The notes under the pieces are model-generated. The model did no database searches, had not been told where the DNA came from, and saw only the letters and a list, made by a program, of their open reading frames with translations. DNA of 40,067 nt from an archaeon (GTDB taxonomy: Archaea; B1Sed10-29; WALL01; JAGHAM01). Below are positions 37,576 to 40,067 of the stretch, piece after piece. Position 1 is the first letter of the stretch, and every line of letters starts with the position of its first letter. The stretch spans positions 1-40,067 of the forward strand of contig JAIOSL010000008.1 of NCBI GenBank assembly GCA_021107635.1. The letters are read 5' to 3'. A program made the translations under genes and the position numbers.

Positions 37576-38472
37576 GACTTTCAGCAAACTAATTTCACTA
37601 TTTTCCAATTCAAGTAAATGGTCAAAGCGTTGTTTTGCATGTTTTTCAATCTTTTTGATATCTTCTTCTTTAAGATGCTTGAACCTTCTCTGGCCACGTA
37701 GATATTCTTCAGCAGGCTTGAGTTCAGACGGTTTAGTGTTGAGTTTTAATTTTCCTTCCTCAATCTCATATAATGCCCACAAACCTGTTTCTACAGCAGC
37801 TTTAGCATACTTGATTGTTTTAGCTCCATCGCAACCCCATCCTACTGGGCAAGGACAGTGCACATGAAGATATTTTGGTCCTTTGATTGATAGAGCTTTC
37901 TTAATCTTTGCTTGGAAATCTTCTGGATATGCAATGCTTGCTGTAGCAACGTACTTCAATCCATGTGCAACAGCTATGAAAGGCACGTTTTTCTTCCATT
38001 CTTGTTTGCCGGCGATTTCAGTTCCTGCTGGAGATGTAGTAGTTGCAGCACCAAAAGGTGTTGCTCCGCTTCTTTGCACTCCAGTATTCATATATGCTTC
38101 ATTGTCGTAGCATAAGAAGAGCACATCATGTCCTCTTTCCATTGCACCGCTTAATGCTCTAAAGCCTATATCAACCATTCCTCCGTCTCCTGCTAGTGCG
38201 ATGACTTTAACATCGTCTTTTCCTTGCTTGATAAGAGCTTCTTTGACTCCAGATGCAACAGAAGAAACATTTTCAAAAAGTACGTGAATCCATGGCACTT
38301 TCCAGGATGTTTCCGGGTATGCAGTGGATGTTACTTCCATACAGCCAGTTGCTTCACAAATAACAACGTTTTTGCCTGTTGCTCTAAGCATTTGTCGTAT
38401 TGCTATTGCTGGTCCACATCCTGCACAAGTACGATGTCCAGGAGCCAAAAGTTCATTTTCTGGTTCATTCAT
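37570..38472 (-). CDS. porB: Pyruvate:ferredoxin oxidoreductase beta subunit (complex 2)
   Basis: APGHRTCAGCGPAIAIRQML, ATGCMEV, GDGGMVDIGFRALSGAMERGHDVLFLCYDNEAYMNTGVQRSGATPFGA. Confidence 0.94.
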   Translation of the reverse strand: MNEPENELLAPGHRTCAGCGPAIAIRQMLRATGKNVVICEATGCMEVTSTAYPETSWKVPWIHVLFENVSSVASGVKEALIKQGKDDVKVIALAGDGGMVDIGFRALSGAMERGHDVLFLCYDNEAYMNTGVQRSGATPFGAATTTSPAGTEIAGKQEWKKNVPFIAVAHGLKYVATASIAYPEDFQAKIKKALSIKGPKYLHVHCPCPVGWGCDGAKTIKYAKAAVETGLWALYEIEEGKLKLNTKPSELKPAEEYLRGQRRFKHLKEEDIKKIEKHAKQRFDHLLELENSEISLLKVL

Positions 38473-39613
38473 TTGGATCACCTCTAAGGAACTCAATTTT
38501 ATCATTTTGGTCTTTCATTCTGTCAACAAAATTACTGATATTCTTTTTTGTTGTGTCAATGCCGCCTAAACCACCAACCACGTTATTGATTCTGACATTT
38601 TTCCCAGCCAAGATGCTTTTTATTTCATGGTATAGTGCGCCACTTGCCATTCCTAGAGCAACATCCTTTTCGAATACTATGATGTTTTCTTTTCCTTCCA
38701 GTGCTTTCACAAGTTCTTCTTTTGGGAATGGTCGATAGCATCGTATCCGAACAAGTCCGATGTCATCGCGTTCGTCCACAACTTCTTTTATTGTGCCACA
38801 AACTGAACCCATAGCCACTATCACTGTTGGTTTATCACTCTTGTATTCTTCAATGATACCATCACCATACGCTCTTCCGAATTTTTCAGCGAATTCGTTA
38901 TGAACTTTTTTGACCACTGTTTTTGAGTTCATTATCGCATCGCTTAATTCTTTTCGCATTGCTGCATATGGCTTTGGATATGCAAATGGTCCTTGTGTTA
39001 TTGGTTTGTTAGGATCAAGAAATGCATGTTTTGGTGTGTATGGTGGCAAGAATGCATCAACTTCGTTCTGTTCTGGAACTTCTAGTGGTTCATATGTATG
39101 GCTTAGCACGAATCCATCCATGCATACAAATACTGGGAGCAATACTCCGGCATCTTCTGCGATTTTGTATGCTTGTATTGTTGTATCAAGTGCTTCCTGG
39201 TTAGTTTCGCAGTAAATCTGCAGCCATCCTGAGTCACGTTCAGCGAAAGTGTCTTGATGATCATTCCAAATGTTGATTGGTGCAGAAATTGTGCGGTTGA
39301 CTATTACAGTTACTATTGGCAATCGCATTCCTGCTGCTGCATAGACTACTTCAGTCATCAAAAGAAGTCCTTGAGAGGAAGTTGCTGTGAATGCACGAGA
39401 TCCTGCTGCAGAAACGCCTACACAAGCACTCATTGCAGAAAATTCTGATTCTACTGTGATGAATTTTGTATCCATTTTTCCATCTGCAATTAATTGTGCT
39501 AGTCCTTCAGGGATGTGTGTTGAAGGTGTAATCGGATACATTGCTAGTACATCTGGTTTGCATAGTTTGACTGCGTGAGCAACGCCATGAGATCCTTCCA
39601 TTACTTCACTCAT
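38465..39613 (-). CDS. porA: Pyruvate:ferredoxin oxidoreductase alpha subunit (complex 2)
   Basis: AVKLCKPDVLAMYPITPSTHIPEGLA, FTATSSQGLLLMTEVV, INIWNDHQDTFAERDSGW. Confidence 0.94.
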   Translation of the reverse strand: MSEVMEGSHGVAHAVKLCKPDVLAMYPITPSTHIPEGLAQLIADGKMDTKFITVESEFSAMSACVGVSAAGSRAFTATSSQGLLLMTEVVYAAAGMRLPIVTVIVNRTISAPINIWNDHQDTFAERDSGWLQIYCETNQEALDTTIQAYKIAEDAGVLLPVFVCMDGFVLSHTYEPLEVPEQNEVDAFLPPYTPKHAFLDPNKPITQGPFAYPKPYAAMRKELSDAIMNSKTVVKKVHNEFAEKFGRAYGDGIIEEYKSDKPTVIVAMGSVCGTIKEVVDERDDIGLVRIRCYRPFPKEELVKALEGKENIIVFEKDVALGMASGALYHEIKSILAGKNVRINNVVGGLGGIDTTKKNISNFVDRMKDQNDKIEFLRGDPNE

Positions 39614-39870
39614 TTTTTCTCAACCTCCATTGTAATAGCTTTGAAAGGACATTCTTCAGCACAGATTCCGCAACCTTTACAATAATCCATGTTTGCTTTT
39701 GCGCCTTGTTCATTTATGCTGATGATTCCTTCCGGGCAAAATTTTTGACAAATGCCACATCGCTTGCATTTTTCATTGTCAAAAATAGGTTTGAATGTTC
39801 TCCAGTCTCCTGTTTTAGTTTTTGCTGAGCTTCCTGGTTCGTATATGATTCCCCCAATAGTAGTTTCCAT
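39610..39870 (-). CDS. porD: Pyruvate:ferredoxin oxidoreductase delta subunit (complex 2)
   Basis: CKRCGICQKFCPEG and CKGCGICAEECPFKAI. Confidence 0.93.
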   Translation of the reverse strand: METTIGGIIYEPGSSAKTKTGDWRTFKPIFDNEKCKRCGICQKFCPEGIISINEQGAKANMDYCKGCGICAEECPFKAITMEVEKK

Positions 39871-39875
39871 TATAA

Positions 39876-40067
39876 TCACTTTGTTTCCTCATATGTACGT
39901 TTGATTGCACTTGCATTCTTTTCTCCTATAGATCCGGGATAGCGTTCTTTTATGGTTTCTACAACACTATCAATGTTTACTATGCCAGTGGCTTTCACGA
40001 GCGCGCCTAGCATTGGAGTGTTAACGAAAGGTTTTCCAATTTCTTCTAGGGCTATCTTGGTTGCATA
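39876..40067 (-). CDS. porG: Pyruvate:ferredoxin oxidoreductase gamma subunit, C-terminal part (cut by window end)
   Basis: Reverse translation ATKIALEEIGKPFVNTPMLGALVKATGIVNIDSVVETIKERYPGSIGEKNASAIKRTYEETK*; not in ORF track. Confidence 0.88.
   Translation of the reverse strand, partial: YATKIALEEIGKPFVNTPMLGALVKATGIVNIDSVVETIKERYPGSIGEKNASAIKRTYEETK

Noticed and set aside
1-40067. CRISPR arrays, rRNA, tRNA, IS elements, prophage or toxin-antitoxin genes
   Set aside because: Looked for regular spaced repeats, tRNA-like cloverleaf sequence, transposase motifs and small toxin/antitoxin pairs; none recognised. A tRNAscan-SE/Infernal run would be needed to exclude small RNAs formally.

Overview
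This 40 kb window is almost fully coding and archaeal. The evidence is the eL15/exosome/proteasome/RNase P gene set, TATA-like promoters with many apparently leaderless starts, and GGTG/GGAGGTG Shine-Dalgarno motifs. Main blocks: (1) 1-8.9 kb (+), the archaeal exosome-proteasome-RNase P superoperon: dph2, rpl15e, COG1325-like, rnp3, a small unlisted TM ORF, rnp2, psmA, SBDS, rrp4, rrp41, rrp42, rpl37ae, rpoP (unlisted), Brix, pcc1, prefoldin beta, DHH. (2) Mre11-like nuclease plus a basic orphan. (3) 11.1-16.6 kb (-), one cluster with all four subunits of a 2-oxoacid:ferredoxin oxidoreductase between split ADP-forming acyl-CoA synthetase subunits, with a flavoprotein inside. (4) DUF763, pyruvate phosphate dikinase, pdxST, beta-CASP nuclease and NMD3. 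(5) 24.5-28 kb (-), an HTH regulator followed by HMG-CoA synthase, thiolase and a DUF35 protein (early mevalonate pathway). (6) Sua5/YrdC, Yip1-like, HemK-like methyltransferase and DRG GTPase. (7) Two uncharacterised envelope proteins, a TrmJ-like methyltransferase and an 886-aa coiled-coil protein with degenerate internal repeats. (8) A second, separate POR operon cut by the window end. I found no CRISPR, rRNA, tRNA or transposon. No confirmed new system is visible. The best candidates for undescribed biology are the Trp-phased coiled-coil repeat protein, the envelope protein pair, the POR/ACD cluster with a divergent beta subunit, the small TM protein inside the RNase P operon, and several inverted or direct repeats at promoters. 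All family calls are from reading the translations; no database search was run.
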